DNA of 64,000 nt, taken from assembly GCF_018860915.1 (NCBI RefSeq), contig NZ_JAHKQD010000004.1, forward strand, positions 1 to 64,000. Reading direction: 5' to 3'. This DNA comes from Colwellia sp. C2M11. Its GTDB lineage: Bacteria; Pseudomonadota; Gammaproteobacteria; Enterobacterales; Alteromonadaceae. Shown here piece by piece: positions 19,166-27,611 of the stretch (its first letter is position 1; each line of letters opens with the position of its first letter). The translations under genes were made by a program, and so were the position numbers. A model generated the notes under the pieces. The model saw nothing but the letters and a program-made list of their open reading frames with translations. It was not told where the DNA came from and ran no database searches.

Positions 19166-19633
19166 TTAAAAGTATTCGACCTTCTTAATTTCTTTTCGCT
19201 GTAAATTTGCTTGATATATTTCATACACGTCTTTGAAATCAAGCTGTAATTCTGTTGTATAAGTATCCCCTACCGGATAACTTTTTACGACTTTAGCGCC
19301 TCTAATTAAGCCTTTTATAGATGAAACTAATTGTTGATTTTCAATTAACATATCAGCCATAGTTGTTGAACTACTAATTTGTTGCCCATAAACTTGCTCT
19401 GCTAACTCTGAATAAGCGGCAATTTTCGACGCTTTAATGGCCATTAGCATCCGTTGAGTTTTGTTATCAGATTTTTGTAAACTTATTGGTGCGTAACCAA
19501 TACCGTGAATAATAGGAAATACTTGTGGTTCAACTACTTGCCATTGTACATGCTTATCGTACATGCTTGTGCAAGAAGCAATAAACAGTAAACTTACAAC
19601 AGCAGTTATTATTTTAAAGCGTGCATTTATCAT
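19166..19633 (-). CDS. flgP: flagellar outer-membrane lipoprotein FlgP
   Basis: FlgP (LPP20 family) supports the outer-membrane disk or ring of sheathed or polar flagella. I start at 19633 with RBS GAGGTG, giving MINARFKIITAVVSLLFIASC, a lipoprotein signal with lipobox FIASC; a longer frame adds 11 codons without a better site. The mature protein has the LPP20-type part MLMAIKASKIAAYSELAEQV and VYGQQISS. It is about 155 residues. It overlaps closely with the 3' end of flgO (19650), so the two are co-transcribed. Confidence 0.85.
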   Translation of the reverse strand: MINARFKIITAVVSLLFIASCTSMYDKHVQWQVVEPQVFPIIHGIGYAPISLQKSDNKTQRMLMAIKASKIAAYSELAEQVYGQQISSSTTMADMLIENQQLVSSIKGLIRGAKVVKSYPVGDTYTTELQLDFKDVYEIYQANLQRKEIKKVEYF

Positions 19634-19649
19634 TATTTCACCTCTTAAA

Positions 19650-20297
19650 TTACTGTTGAATAGCAACAGCGCGCTGCTCTTTAATTAATTTATGATTACT
19701 GCGAATCATCATACCGTCTTTCATTATGACATGTTCACCATGATTTTTTTCTGCACCTACAACCCATTTAGGAATAAAAGATTGTGCTGTAGCAACAACA
19801 ACATGAGATTGAATGCCAATCATACGTGCATTAACGATAATCCCGTCTTCTTGCTCCATCATAGTTCCTGTGACTACATAGTCAATAATCTGACGTTCAG
19901 GAAGCTCTTCCCAATCACGACTAAAAACATAGTCGCCTGCTTTTGTAACACGAATATGACCTGTAGCCTTGTAGTCAATAATGACCAAACCATGACTCTG
20001 TAATTCATGCACAAAGCTTTCTGCTATTTGATTTCCTAGCCAATTAGTTGACTCAAGATCCTCTAAATTAACAAACGAAGCAACAGCCACCGGCGTTTTC
20101 GCGTTAACAAAACTACTATTTGCTAACATTTGATACGCTAAACCTTTTACTAAATCATTAATGGCATGCTTAGGTAAGTTATAACTATCTATCTCACTTT
20201 TATCTGTTTGCTTTATCTTATAAAAGTTATCTTCTTTTACTGTATTGCTACAAGATAAAAGAGTCGGCAGCAGTAATGGTATCAGCCACTTTATCAT
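19650..20297 (-). CDS. flgO: flagellar outer-membrane lipoprotein FlgO
   Basis: FlgO is an outer-membrane protein needed for full flagellar function in vibrios. The 215-residue precursor has lipobox LLSCS (Cys16) and the FlgO-type core: VAVASFVNLEDLESTNWLGN, QIAESFVHELQSHGL and DYVVTGTMM. It is first of the flgO-flgP pair and has a sigma-54 promoter 95 nt upstream. Length and motif order fit. Confidence 0.87.
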   Translation of the reverse strand: MIKWLIPLLLPTLLSCSNTVKEDNFYKIKQTDKSEIDSYNLPKHAINDLVKGLAYQMLANSSFVNAKTPVAVASFVNLEDLESTNWLGNQIAESFVHELQSHGLVIIDYKATGHIRVTKAGDYVFSRDWEELPERQIIDYVVTGTMMEQEDGIIVNARMIGIQSHVVVATAQSFIPKWVVGAEKNHGEHVIMKDGMMIRSNHKLIKEQRAVAIQQ

Positions 20298-20391
20298 AGT
20301 GAACCCCTTAATAATTCAACATTTATGCTATATTTCGCTAGCTTAAGCAATGAACTTTTTATCTATTCGATTATTTATTGCTATAAAACAA

Positions 20392-20407
20392 TGCACATTT
20401 CAAGCCA
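20392..20407 (-). promoter_or_regulatory. sigma-54 promoter of flgOP
   Basis: The minus strand reads TGGCTTGAAATGTGCA with GG-N10-GC spacing. The site is 95 nt before the flgO start and back-to-back with the flgT promoter. Confidence 0.72.
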
Positions 20408-20442
20408 ATTAAGCTTCAAGTACAAGGTTAGTTAAAATAAAC

Positions 20443-20458
20443 AGGCACACATTGTGCA
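20443..20458 (+). promoter_or_regulatory. sigma-54 promoter of flgT
   Basis: The plus strand reads AGGCACACATTGTGCA, with GG-N10-GC spacing and the full GGCAC of the -24 box. It lies about 75 nt before the preferred flgT start and only 35 nt from the opposite flgOP promoter. Confidence 0.75.
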
Positions 20459-20531
20459 TAAGCTCTATAGTAAAGTTCCTTGTAAATTGCACTATGCCTA
20501 AAACAGGCTTTTCATTTTCATGAGAGAGTAT

Positions 20532-21707
20532 ATGTATACTATATCTAAAAAAATCATTTTATCTATCAGCTTAATGGTAACTAGCGCTATTACTAATGCA
20601 CAATGGTATGAGGCTCAAGGCTATGCATCAACAGCTAAAGACTCGGTTGAAGTAGCTCGAACTAAGGCAATGGAAAATGCGTTAAAAAAAGCATTACTTG
20701 TCGCTGGTGCTAGCGTTTCAAGTATTCAACAAGTAGTGAATGGGTTGCTCACTCAAGATCAAATAAGTATACGTGCTAGTGGCAGTGTGAATTCAATTGA
20801 ATTAATAGAAGAGCTTCATAGTAACGATATGATTAGCGTTACTATACGTGCCGATATTTTTCCTCAAGAAAAAAAGTGTTTCTCGTTAGATTACAAAAAA
20901 TCAATTTTGATCACCAAAAGCCACTTACTTCAAAGAGAACACGCAAACCTTGGCAAAATATATCAAATTGATTCCGCCATGATCAAACAGCTAAATAAAA
21001 AACTTAAAAATCAAAGTAGCTATAGCGGGGGTAAATTATTACTTAAAAGCTCAACAGAATTCTCGCGTTTAAATAATAGTTTCAATGAAGAAAAAATAAA
21101 ACAACTCACAATCTCTCTAGCTGAAAATACCGACAGCCAATATGTTCTTTTTAGTGAAATTAACGATATGTCTTTGCAAGAGCAAAGAACAAATTCATTA
21201 AAAGTATGGCAACAACCGACCTACCCTAGGAATTTCGATTTTACCCTTTATTTATACAATGGTTTTAGTGGCGAACAAATATGGCAAGGTAATTACCAAG
21301 ACTCTGCGGTTTGGGATTTCAATAAAAGAAGAAGTATTGATGTACACGCCACCACCTTTTGGCAGAGCGATTACGGTAATATGATTGATGCTTTACTTAG
21401 TCGAACAATAAATGATATTGACGAAAATGTTATGTGTGAGCCGAATGAAGGAAAAATAATACAAGTCCAAGGCAACCAAATTACAATAAATTTAGGTAAA
21501 AATCATGGCGTGAAAATTGGTGATGAGTTCACGTTACTCCATAGTAGCACTTTCGTTAGTCAACAAGGAAAAAGCTATACGGGTTACAATATTAGCCCTC
21601 ATAAAGTTAAAGTAACCAAACTCACATCACAAAGTGCAACAGCAAAAACGTTGAATAATGATTTACTAGATAATATTCAAATAAATGATGTAGCAGTACG
21701 ATATTAA
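20532..21707 (+). CDS. flgT: flagellar H-ring protein FlgT
   Basis: FlgT forms the H ring, which helps hold the stator of sodium-driven polar flagella. I start at the ATG at 20532, which has GAGAGAG upstream; the ATG at 20520 lacks a ribosome-binding site. The 391-residue precursor has a signal peptide ending TSAITNA. Mature residues begin QWYEAQGYA, with TKAMENALKKALLVAG and the C-terminal SH3-like part GVKIGDEFTLL. The domain order fits FlgT. It is divergent from flgOP with its own sigma-54 promoter. Confidence 0.92.
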   Translation: MYTISKKIILSISLMVTSAITNAQWYEAQGYASTAKDSVEVARTKAMENALKKALLVAGASVSSIQQVVNGLLTQDQISIRASGSVNSIELIEELHSNDMISVTIRADIFPQEKKCFSLDYKKSILITKSHLLQREHANLGKIYQIDSAMIKQLNKKLKNQSSYSGGKLLLKSSTEFSRLNNSFNEEKIKQLTISLAENTDSQYVLFSEINDMSLQEQRTNSLKVWQQPTYPRNFDFTLYLYNGFSGEQIWQGNYQDSAVWDFNKRRSIDVHATTFWQSDYGNMIDALLSRTINDIDENVMCEPNEGKIIQVQGNQITINLGKNHGVKIGDEFTLLHSSTFVSQQGKSYTGYNISPHKVKVTKLTSQSATAKTLNNDLLDNIQINDVAVRY

Positions 21708-21735
21708 AAAAAGTATATAAAGCAAAGGTAAAGCT

Positions 21736-21779
21736 TAACTTTATGCTCATAAAGCAATAGAATATGCACCATAAAGTTA
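21736..21779 (+). repeat. 10-bp inverted repeat between flgT and tRNA-Arg
   Basis: TAACTTTATG and CATAAAGTTA are perfect arms separated by 24 nt. No T-run follows. It starts 29 nt past the flgT stop and ends 25 nt before the tRNA, so it may shield the mRNA end or separate the two transcripts. Confidence 0.45.
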
Positions 21780-21804
21780 GGTCATTAATTTACCGCTTCA
21801 AAAC

Positions 21805-21881
21805 GCCTTTGTAGCTCAGTTGGATAGAGCAAGCGCCTCCTAAGCGCTAGGTCGGAAGTTCGAATCTTCTCAAAGGCGCCA
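21805..21881 (+). tRNA. tRNA-Arg(CCT)
   Basis: A full cloverleaf: acceptor GCCTTTG/CAAAGGC, D arm GCTC/GAGC, anticodon arm AGCGC-CTCCTAA-GCGCT with anticodon CCT, T arm GGAAG-TTCGAAT-CTTCT, discriminator G and encoded CCA. It reads the rare AGG codon. Confidence 0.97.
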
Positions 21882-21957
21882 TAAAAATCAAAAATTTAAA
21901 AAACACACCTACGACGAAAAAACGAATAAACTATTTATTCTATAAAAGGGGTAGTAT

Positions 21958-22290
21958 TTAACCACAACACTTTTTATATTTTTTGCCACTATCACACGAA
22001 CATGGATCGTTACGGTTAGGTGTTTTCTCAAAGGTAGTCGTCTTTGGTGTATTTAATACTGCATCAAGCTCGCTAATATTCTCATCAACAGAGTCATCAA
22101 CACTGATATCAGCATAAAATTTATTTTCCGTAACAATAGCCTCAACTTCTGTTTTTCTTATTTCACTACCAACAACTAGCGTTAATGGATTTTTTTCTGT
22201 CCCTAGCTTAGCATTGCGTTCATTTTTAAACCCTGTTTTTACATGGTTTTCTCTAGTGTGAATTCGACCTTTATAATATAAATTGTGCAC
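21958..22290 (-). CDS. SEC-C motif protein (PBPRA1643 type)
   Basis: A 110-residue protein with a C-terminal SEC-C zinc-binding motif (NDPCSCDSGKKYKKCCG), the same type found at the end of SecA. The N-terminal 80 residues start HNLYYKGRIHTRENHVKTGF and resemble the PBPRA1643 small-protein family, whose function is not known. Four Cys/His-type ligands are present, so metal binding is likely. It is monocistronic, on the opposite strand to the tRNA next to it. Confidence 0.75.
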   Translation of the reverse strand: MHNLYYKGRIHTRENHVKTGFKNERNAKLGTEKNPLTLVVGSEIRKTEVEAIVTENKFYADISVDDSVDENISELDAVLNTPKTTTFEKTPNRNDPCSCDSGKKYKKCCG

Positions 22291-22485
22291 AATATCTCCG
22301 CTATTTTAATTCTGTATTTAATACGTTCATTTTATCGCGGCAGTATAACGTAACGCGGTGAATAGTCGACTATTGAATTAATGATAAGTTTTATTATCAA
22401 TTTTTTATATTTGAATTACAGCAAATATAACACTACAGTTAATAAACCATAGCATCAATAAATGCACCAAGGAGCCCTAATAATA

Positions 22486-22866
22486 ATGGAGATAGAACAC
22501 GGAGAAGTAACAATTACTGTTGATAAAAATATTATTATAGTAAAGCTAGAAGGCGCTTTTAACGAATTTGGTGCGAAAAAGTATACTGTTGGTGTAAAAC
22601 AAATAATTGATACCTTTCAAGGAAAACCTTTTTCTATTTTAATCAATAATCTGGAAGTATTAGGTGGTACTCCAGAGGCATATGAAGAACTTGAAAAATA
22701 TAATCAATGGCTAAACACGCAAAATTTAGTTGCCAAAGCAATGGTAATATCTTCTATTACGACTCTTGATATTATTAACTTGCTCTCCCCTTCTAGACAA
22801 TCACAACAAAGTAAGAATTTTGATAATGAAGAAGATGCTATGCAATGGCTAGCAACACTAACTTAA
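22486..22866 (+). CDS. STAS/SpoIIAA-like protein
   Basis: A 126-residue protein starting at the ATG at 22486 (MEIEHGEVTITVDK). An AAGGAG lies 11 nt upstream; a start at 22462 adding eight residues is also possible. The pattern IIVKLEGAFNEFGAKKY, KPFSILINNLEVLGG, and a final DNEEDAMQWLATL helix resembles SpoIIAA/STAS-like proteins of marine bacteria. No conserved phosphorylatable serine is clear, so a regulatory role is inference. Its neighbours give no pathway clue. Confidence 0.55.
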   Translation: MEIEHGEVTITVDKNIIIVKLEGAFNEFGAKKYTVGVKQIIDTFQGKPFSILINNLEVLGGTPEAYEELEKYNQWLNTQNLVAKAMVISSITTLDIINLLSPSRQSQQSKNFDNEEDAMQWLATLT

Positions 22867-22931
22867 TCTTTTCAATTAGTATAATTTCTTATAAAAGTTA
22901 ACGTAAACACAAAGCTATAATGATAATCAGG

Positions 22932-22949
22932 TTCATACTAAAGTATGAA
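22932..22949 (+). terminator. possible weak terminator past the STAS-like gene
   Basis: TTCATAC-taaa-GTATGAA forms a 7-bp stem followed by ATTTT. The stem is AT-rich, so it is weak. Confidence 0.4.
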
Positions 22950-23022
22950 ATTTTCCCTGATACTACTTTTATTTATATATAGTTATTCGAAATAATTACC
23001 CGTAGTAACAAGGAATAAAACA

Positions 23023-23805
23023 ATGAAGTTAAGTAAAGTATCTATTTTAATGGGTTTAGCAATGTCAGTAAGCGTTTCAAGTGCCCATGCTGATCTTTTT
23101 GGTAGTTTAAAAAACAAGCTAACCGGTGAAGCTAAAAAAGAAGTACAGAAAACGGCTAAATCAACCAGTGAAAGCGCTAGTGTTAGCAATGTTGCAGGCC
23201 CAAGTTTAGAAGGCGGACCAGATGCAAGCTTAACATCAATGACGACTTGTACTGATTTTAAACCTGAAAATATAATAATAGGTAACCTAGGTACATATAC
23301 ATTTCAGAAAGGGTTTTCTAAAGAGAAACGTACAGGTTTGTTAAATAGAAAGCCAGCCGAATTAACTAACGGTTGTATTTTACCTTCACTTGAATCACGT
23401 CAAGTAGCTTATATGGAAGTTGACACAAAAAAATATGAAGCATTAGGTAATTCAAATGATTGGTCTATGCAGTGTATTAGATCAGCTAACCCTGGTGCTG
23501 GTGCATTAGGCGAAACTGAACGAAAAGATGAATATTCATACAGCGTAGACTTTATCACAGGTAAAGCTATGTTACTTCATTGTGGTAACTCTGAAGGGAT
23601 AGAAGAATGCGCCGAAGGAAGTAATAGTTCTCGAAGCGGTATATGGGATAAAAAACTTAAGGCTAAAGGAAAAACAATGTTAAGCGTTCACGCTAACACA
23701 AGTTCGTTAGCCCCTAAACAAGGTGAAAAACTATACTGCCAATACTATAATCAAACGTCTGGAAAAAGTTTATTTGCTTTTGAATACTTAAGATTAAATA
23801 ACTAA
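23023..23805 (+). CDS. secreted protein of unknown function
   Basis: I do not recognise this 260-residue protein. It has a clear signal peptide (MKLSKVSILMGLAMSVSVSS, cleavage after AHA) and a polar, lysine-rich helical stretch after it (about 25-50: GSLKNKLTGEAKKEVQKTAK). From about 65 on it is a globular part with six cysteines, including TTCTDFKP, LTNGCILP, MQCIRSA, LHCGNS, EECAEG and LYCQYY, consistent with disulfides in the periplasm. RBS AAGGAAT is well placed. It stands alone between two unrelated genes. Confidence 0.65.
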   Translation: MKLSKVSILMGLAMSVSVSSAHADLFGSLKNKLTGEAKKEVQKTAKSTSESASVSNVAGPSLEGGPDASLTSMTTCTDFKPENIIIGNLGTYTFQKGFSKEKRTGLLNRKPAELTNGCILPSLESRQVAYMEVDTKKYEALGNSNDWSMQCIRSANPGAGALGETERKDEYSYSVDFITGKAMLLHCGNSEGIEECAEGSNSSRSGIWDKKLKAKGKTMLSVHANTSSLAPKQGEKLYCQYYNQTSGKSLFAFEYLRLNN

Positions 23806-23941
23806 TATGCTTTTAATGTCTCTAGTTGCAACGTTCATGCAACTAGAGACAGTTAATTCACTATCCCCTCTCAGTGCGACTAAACCTTCGTAGAAAAAAC
23901 TGATAGAAAAAGCTTAATAGAAAAGAAATGTCATCAAGTCA

Positions 23942-25672
23942 CTATAGATCTTTCATTTTTCGTGTAATCACCACTCTCAATTTTGCCGGTTTAATCGGTT
24001 TATGTAACCAACTCACGCCTTCGGCTTCTATCGCTTTTATTACCTCTGGCGAGGTATCACCACTAATTAATATTGATTTAATCGGATAATTTAAGGTTAA
24101 TTGAACCTGCTTTATAGCCGCAATGCCTGTCTTGTGATTGCGTAATCGATAATCTGATATGAGTAGATTAGGTGCCCAATCAGGTAAGACGTTAATTGCT
24201 CTACAAGCCTCCTCGGCTGATTCAAAGGCTCGTACTTTGCATCCCCAACTAATTAGCATATTACTTAAACTAAAGCGAATGCCTTCATGGTCATCTATAA
24301 TGATGATATCAATAGCACTCAAGCTTTTATTCATATCAACAACATTAGCTACTTCAATCAACTTGCTATCGCCTTCAGGTACTTTAATACTAAAACAGCT
24401 ACCAACGCCCAGTTCAGAGTTAAGTGATAATGACCAACCTTGTAATTCGCATAATCGTTTAACAATTGACAAACCTAACCCTAAACCTTTGTTTTGATCG
24501 CGTTCTGGGTTATGTAGTTGTTGAAATTCTTTAAATATTACATCTTGATCTGCTACGCTTATCCCCACGCCTGTATCTTGTATATTTAGCTGAATTTTAC
24601 CTAAGTCATGACTTACAGAGACTTTAATTCCCCCTGAATTTGTATAACGAATGGCATTTGATAATAAATTATTTAACACTTGTTTAAGCAAAATAACATC
24701 AGCTACTGCGGTACAACTTCCAACCTCAATTTCGAAATAAAGCCCTTTATTTTTGGCTAGCGGTTCAAATTCCCCTTGTAACTTAAGCAGTAAGGTTTTT
24801 AAACATAAATGTTGAGGGTTAGGAACAATAATTTGAGCGTCTAATTTGGAAACATCAAGTAAGCTATTAAGTAATTCAGACATGCTATTAACACTGTCCT
24901 CCAAACGCTCAAATAGTACATCATCTTTAGGGTTAATGTTTCCTGACTTAAGCGTATTCACAATAAGATTAACCGCTTGCAGTGGTTGGCGAATATCATG
25001 ACTTGCCGCCGCAATAAACTGCGACTTTTCGGCATTAAGTCGCTCAGCATTCGCACGTGCCTGTACATGTTCAAACTTTAGAACAATTGCGCTTATTAAT
25101 GATTTATTAACACCATGGAAAAAGGCCATTAGACCTGTCCAAACCAAAATTAATGCGATATAAATATCGACCCCATGATCTACTTCCATCATATACAACT
25201 TAATGGCCAATGATAATAAAGGCAACATCGAAAAAACGACTACACGATAAAAATAATAAGCAAGGGCATGCGCTATCGTTCCCGTTAATGCAATAATCAT
25301 GATAAACATGGTATACAAATAAATATCAGTTTCTGAATGTAATAGTAACCAAGGAGCAGAAGCTATATATGCACTAAAAATAAGCAGAGGAATATCGCTA
25401 AGGTTTACCCAAGCAGAAGGATTAAATTTAGCAGGATATTTATAAAACAGATAAAAAGTAACGAGCACACTTACCAATAATATGGCATCGAGGGTAAACC
25501 ATATGTTGATAGAATTTTCTGATGTTTGCGCTTTAAAAATAAAGTAGTAAAGCGGTAAACCAACAATGATAGAGCCTATGTAAATCCTCAACATTTCTTT
25601 CATGTATAAAGAGAAACTTTCTTTTTGAATTAACTCTGTATTTATTTTTTGTTCAAGATCTAATGTAAGCAA
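23942..25672 (-). CDS. hybrid sensor histidine kinase/response regulator
   Basis: Membrane sensor kinase with an attached receiver, 576 residues. Residues about 28-195 contain five to six hydrophobic membrane segments and no large periplasmic domain. A short coiled coil leads to the dimerisation domain with H225 (AAASHDIRQPLQAVN). The ATP-binding domain has NNLLSNA (334-340), DTGVG (366-370) and GLGLGL (396-401). The receiver (about 453-576) has D460/D461, phospho-acceptor D507 and K558. The response-regulator gene 78 nt upstream is its likely partner. The signal sensed is unknown. Confidence 0.9.
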   Translation of the reverse strand: MLTLDLEQKINTELIQKESFSLYMKEMLRIYIGSIIVGLPLYYFIFKAQTSENSINIWFTLDAILLVSVLVTFYLFYKYPAKFNPSAWVNLSDIPLLIFSAYIASAPWLLLHSETDIYLYTMFIMIIALTGTIAHALAYYFYRVVVFSMLPLLSLAIKLYMMEVDHGVDIYIALILVWTGLMAFFHGVNKSLISAIVLKFEHVQARANAERLNAEKSQFIAAASHDIRQPLQAVNLIVNTLKSGNINPKDDVLFERLEDSVNSMSELLNSLLDVSKLDAQIIVPNPQHLCLKTLLLKLQGEFEPLAKNKGLYFEIEVGSCTAVADVILLKQVLNNLLSNAIRYTNSGGIKVSVSHDLGKIQLNIQDTGVGISVADQDVIFKEFQQLHNPERDQNKGLGLGLSIVKRLCELQGWSLSLNSELGVGSCFSIKVPEGDSKLIEVANVVDMNKSLSAIDIIIIDDHEGIRFSLSNMLISWGCKVRAFESAEEACRAINVLPDWAPNLLISDYRLRNHKTGIAAIKQVQLTLNYPIKSILISGDTSPEVIKAIEAEGVSWLHKPIKPAKLRVVITRKMKDL

Positions 25673-25750
25673 TGTTAATAGCCTTTATCAAAATGATATT
25701 TATTTTGTTCAATTTTCAGTATCAGTTTGGTTATACCAATTCCAATAAGT

Positions 25751-26389
25751 TTATCTAAGCGCTGGCAGTACTCTTAAATGTTCTGCTTTACGGATACAGT
25801 CCATTCTATTTTTAGCGCCTAATATTTTGAATATTCGCTGTAAATGTGACTTTACCGTTGCTTCACTGATATACAAAACAGCAGCAATACCTGCATTTGT
25901 TAACCCAGACTGTACCATTTTCAATATTTCTAATTGCCTTTCGCTAAGTGATGACTGAGTATTTTCTATGGAGTTTTTCGACATTATTGCTAAGGAGTTG
26001 GCAATATGATCAGGAATAACAATCTCACCATTGATGATTTTAGTTAATGCTTCACTTAATTGATTTACCGTCCATGTTTTAGGGAGAAAACCTAATGCGC
26101 CAAGACTTAAACACTCTGATAAGGTCACTAAATCTTCTTTTGCAGACATAATCACCACAGGGATATCAATTTTTCTGGAGATAAGTGATTTCATAAAAGA
26201 AACACCATCCATGTCTGGCATGGATAAGTCTAATATCAACAAATCAAAGTCGGTATTTTTTTTTAAAAGTGCTAGTGCTTCTTGTGCATTTAAGGCTGAG
26301 GTAATATCACATTCCTGCATATAGGCAGACAAAGACGCTTTCAACCCTTGGCTAAAGATAGGGTGATCATCCAAGCTCAATATTTTCAT
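25751..26389 (-). CDS. LuxR/NarL-family response regulator
   Basis: A 212-residue regulator. The receiver (about 1-120) has D7/D8, phospho-acceptor D54 (LLILDLSMPDMDG) and PKTWT near the lysine site. The C-terminal LuxR-type helix-turn-helix is at about 146-205 (LSERQLEILKMVQSGLTNAG, ISEATVKSHLQRIFKILGAK). It is transcribed into the adjacent hybrid kinase. A 17-bp perfect inverted repeat 100 nt upstream is a candidate operator. Confidence 0.9.
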   Translation of the reverse strand: MKILSLDDHPIFSQGLKASLSAYMQECDITSALNAQEALALLKKNTDFDLLILDLSMPDMDGVSFMKSLISRKIDIPVVIMSAKEDLVTLSECLSLGALGFLPKTWTVNQLSEALTKIINGEIVIPDHIANSLAIMSKNSIENTQSSLSERQLEILKMVQSGLTNAGIAAVLYISEATVKSHLQRIFKILGAKNRMDCIRKAEHLRVLPALR

Positions 26390-26490
26390 TATAAATTCTT
26401 AATGGGTAAGTTTGCTATAAAGGACATAAAGCTAGAATATATATTTTTATAGCAATTTAATATTAAAAATTCAAAAACCTATAATAAATT

Positions 26491-26526
26491 ACGTTTGATT
26501 ATCATTATTTAATGATAATCAAACGT
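26491..26526. repeat. perfect 17-bp inverted repeat (possible operator)
   Basis: ACGTTTGATTATCATTA is mirrored exactly at 26510-26526 around TT. There is no T-run on either side, so it is not a classical terminator. Each arm contains TGATAATCA-like runs that resemble half of a Fur box. It lies 50 nt past the exporter permease stop and about 100 nt before the response-regulator start. Confidence 0.6.
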
Positions 26527-26576
26527 TCAAGTTACCAATTTATTATTAATTGGGCAAAGGAGATAATACAACTGTG

Positions 26577-27605
26577 TTAACGCTCAGTATTCCAACTAAA
26601 AAAGTAAGCACCAAGAGACAAAAATATCGCACTCATCACTAATAAACTCGTAACATGATAACTAATGTCACCTAAAGTAGCGCCTTCAGTAATTATTTGC
26701 CTAGCACCAGCCACTAAGTGTGTTAAAGGTAAAAAGTCTGCTACGGTTTTTAACGCTGATGGTGCCCCTTCTAAGCTAAACCAGACACCTGAAAGCATCA
26801 TCATAGGCCAAGAAGTTAGATTTAATAAGCCCCCAATAAGCTCTTCACTTTTACTTCTACTAGCAACTAATAAACCCAAACTGATTAAACAAAAAGCGCC
26901 TAACATGCCAATAATAATTAAATCGAAATAGCTACCGAGCATTAAAAAATCAAATAAAAAGTTACAGCCGCTATACACTACCGTAGATATAAATATCACG
27001 ATAAATAAACGAGATAATAACTGCGCTGAGACAAACTCAAAAGCCGATAGAGGTGTTGCCTTTAAGCGTTTTAATACGGCATTTTTACGGTAGCGTACAA
27101 TGACGTAACCAACACCAAATAAACAACTAAACATCATATTCATGCCTAAAATTCCGGGTAATACCCAGTCTATATAACGAATTTCTTTTCCTACCGTTTC
27201 TAAACGGATATAGTTTTTTAATGGGACATTAAGTATTTTTTCTACTAGATAGCTCTTAGATGATTCGTTATTAACCCAATATTGGCTTGTTGAAACATCA
27301 ATCACTAAATCTATGGTGTGATGACTTAACTTTTTATTAGCAAGCTCTACAGTGTCGTAATTAATATAATCAATAAACCGAATATTTTTAAATGAATCTT
27401 GTACACTTTCTGCTTGAGCCTTGCCTTCGGTCACACTATTAATAATGCCAACTTTATATGCTGGACGCCCATCCCCTGAAAAAATAACCGAAAAACCGAT
27501 AAGTAATAACACAGGAAATATTAAGTTCCAGCCTAGCGATGATCTATCACGAAAAAATTCAATGTTGCGGGCTTTGAACACCGCATAAAAACGCTTTATA
27601 TTCAT
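26577..27605 (-). CDS. ABC-2 type transporter permease
   Basis: Membrane part of an exporter, 342 residues. One membrane segment at about 28-45 is followed by a large extracytoplasmic part (about 50-145), then five membrane segments from about 148 to 340. That is the layout of ABC-2 permeases used in drug or polymer export. It starts 6 nt after the ATPase gene, so the two form one operon. The substrate cannot be told from sequence. Confidence 0.85.
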   Translation of the reverse strand: MNIKRFYAVFKARNIEFFRDRSSLGWNLIFPVLLLIGFSVIFSGDGRPAYKVGIINSVTEGKAQAESVQDSFKNIRFIDYINYDTVELANKKLSHHTIDLVIDVSTSQYWVNNESSKSYLVEKILNVPLKNYIRLETVGKEIRYIDWVLPGILGMNMMFSCLFGVGYVIVRYRKNAVLKRLKATPLSAFEFVSAQLLSRLFIVIFISTVVYSGCNFLFDFLMLGSYFDLIIIGMLGAFCLISLGLLVASRSKSEELIGGLLNLTSWPMMMLSGVWFSLEGAPSALKTVADFLPLTHLVAGARQIITEGATLGDISYHVTSLLVMSAIFLSLGAYFFSWNTER

Positions 27606-27611
27606 ATTGCT

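Noticed and set aside
20496-20519. GCCT/AGGC hairpin followed by T-rich DNA before flgT as a terminator
   Set aside because: The stem has only 4 bp and would cut off the flgT leader.
26491-26526. Reading the 17-bp repeat as a Rho-independent terminator of the ABC exporter operon
   Set aside because: No T-run follows the stem on the minus strand, and the stem is AT-rich; kept as an operator candidate instead.
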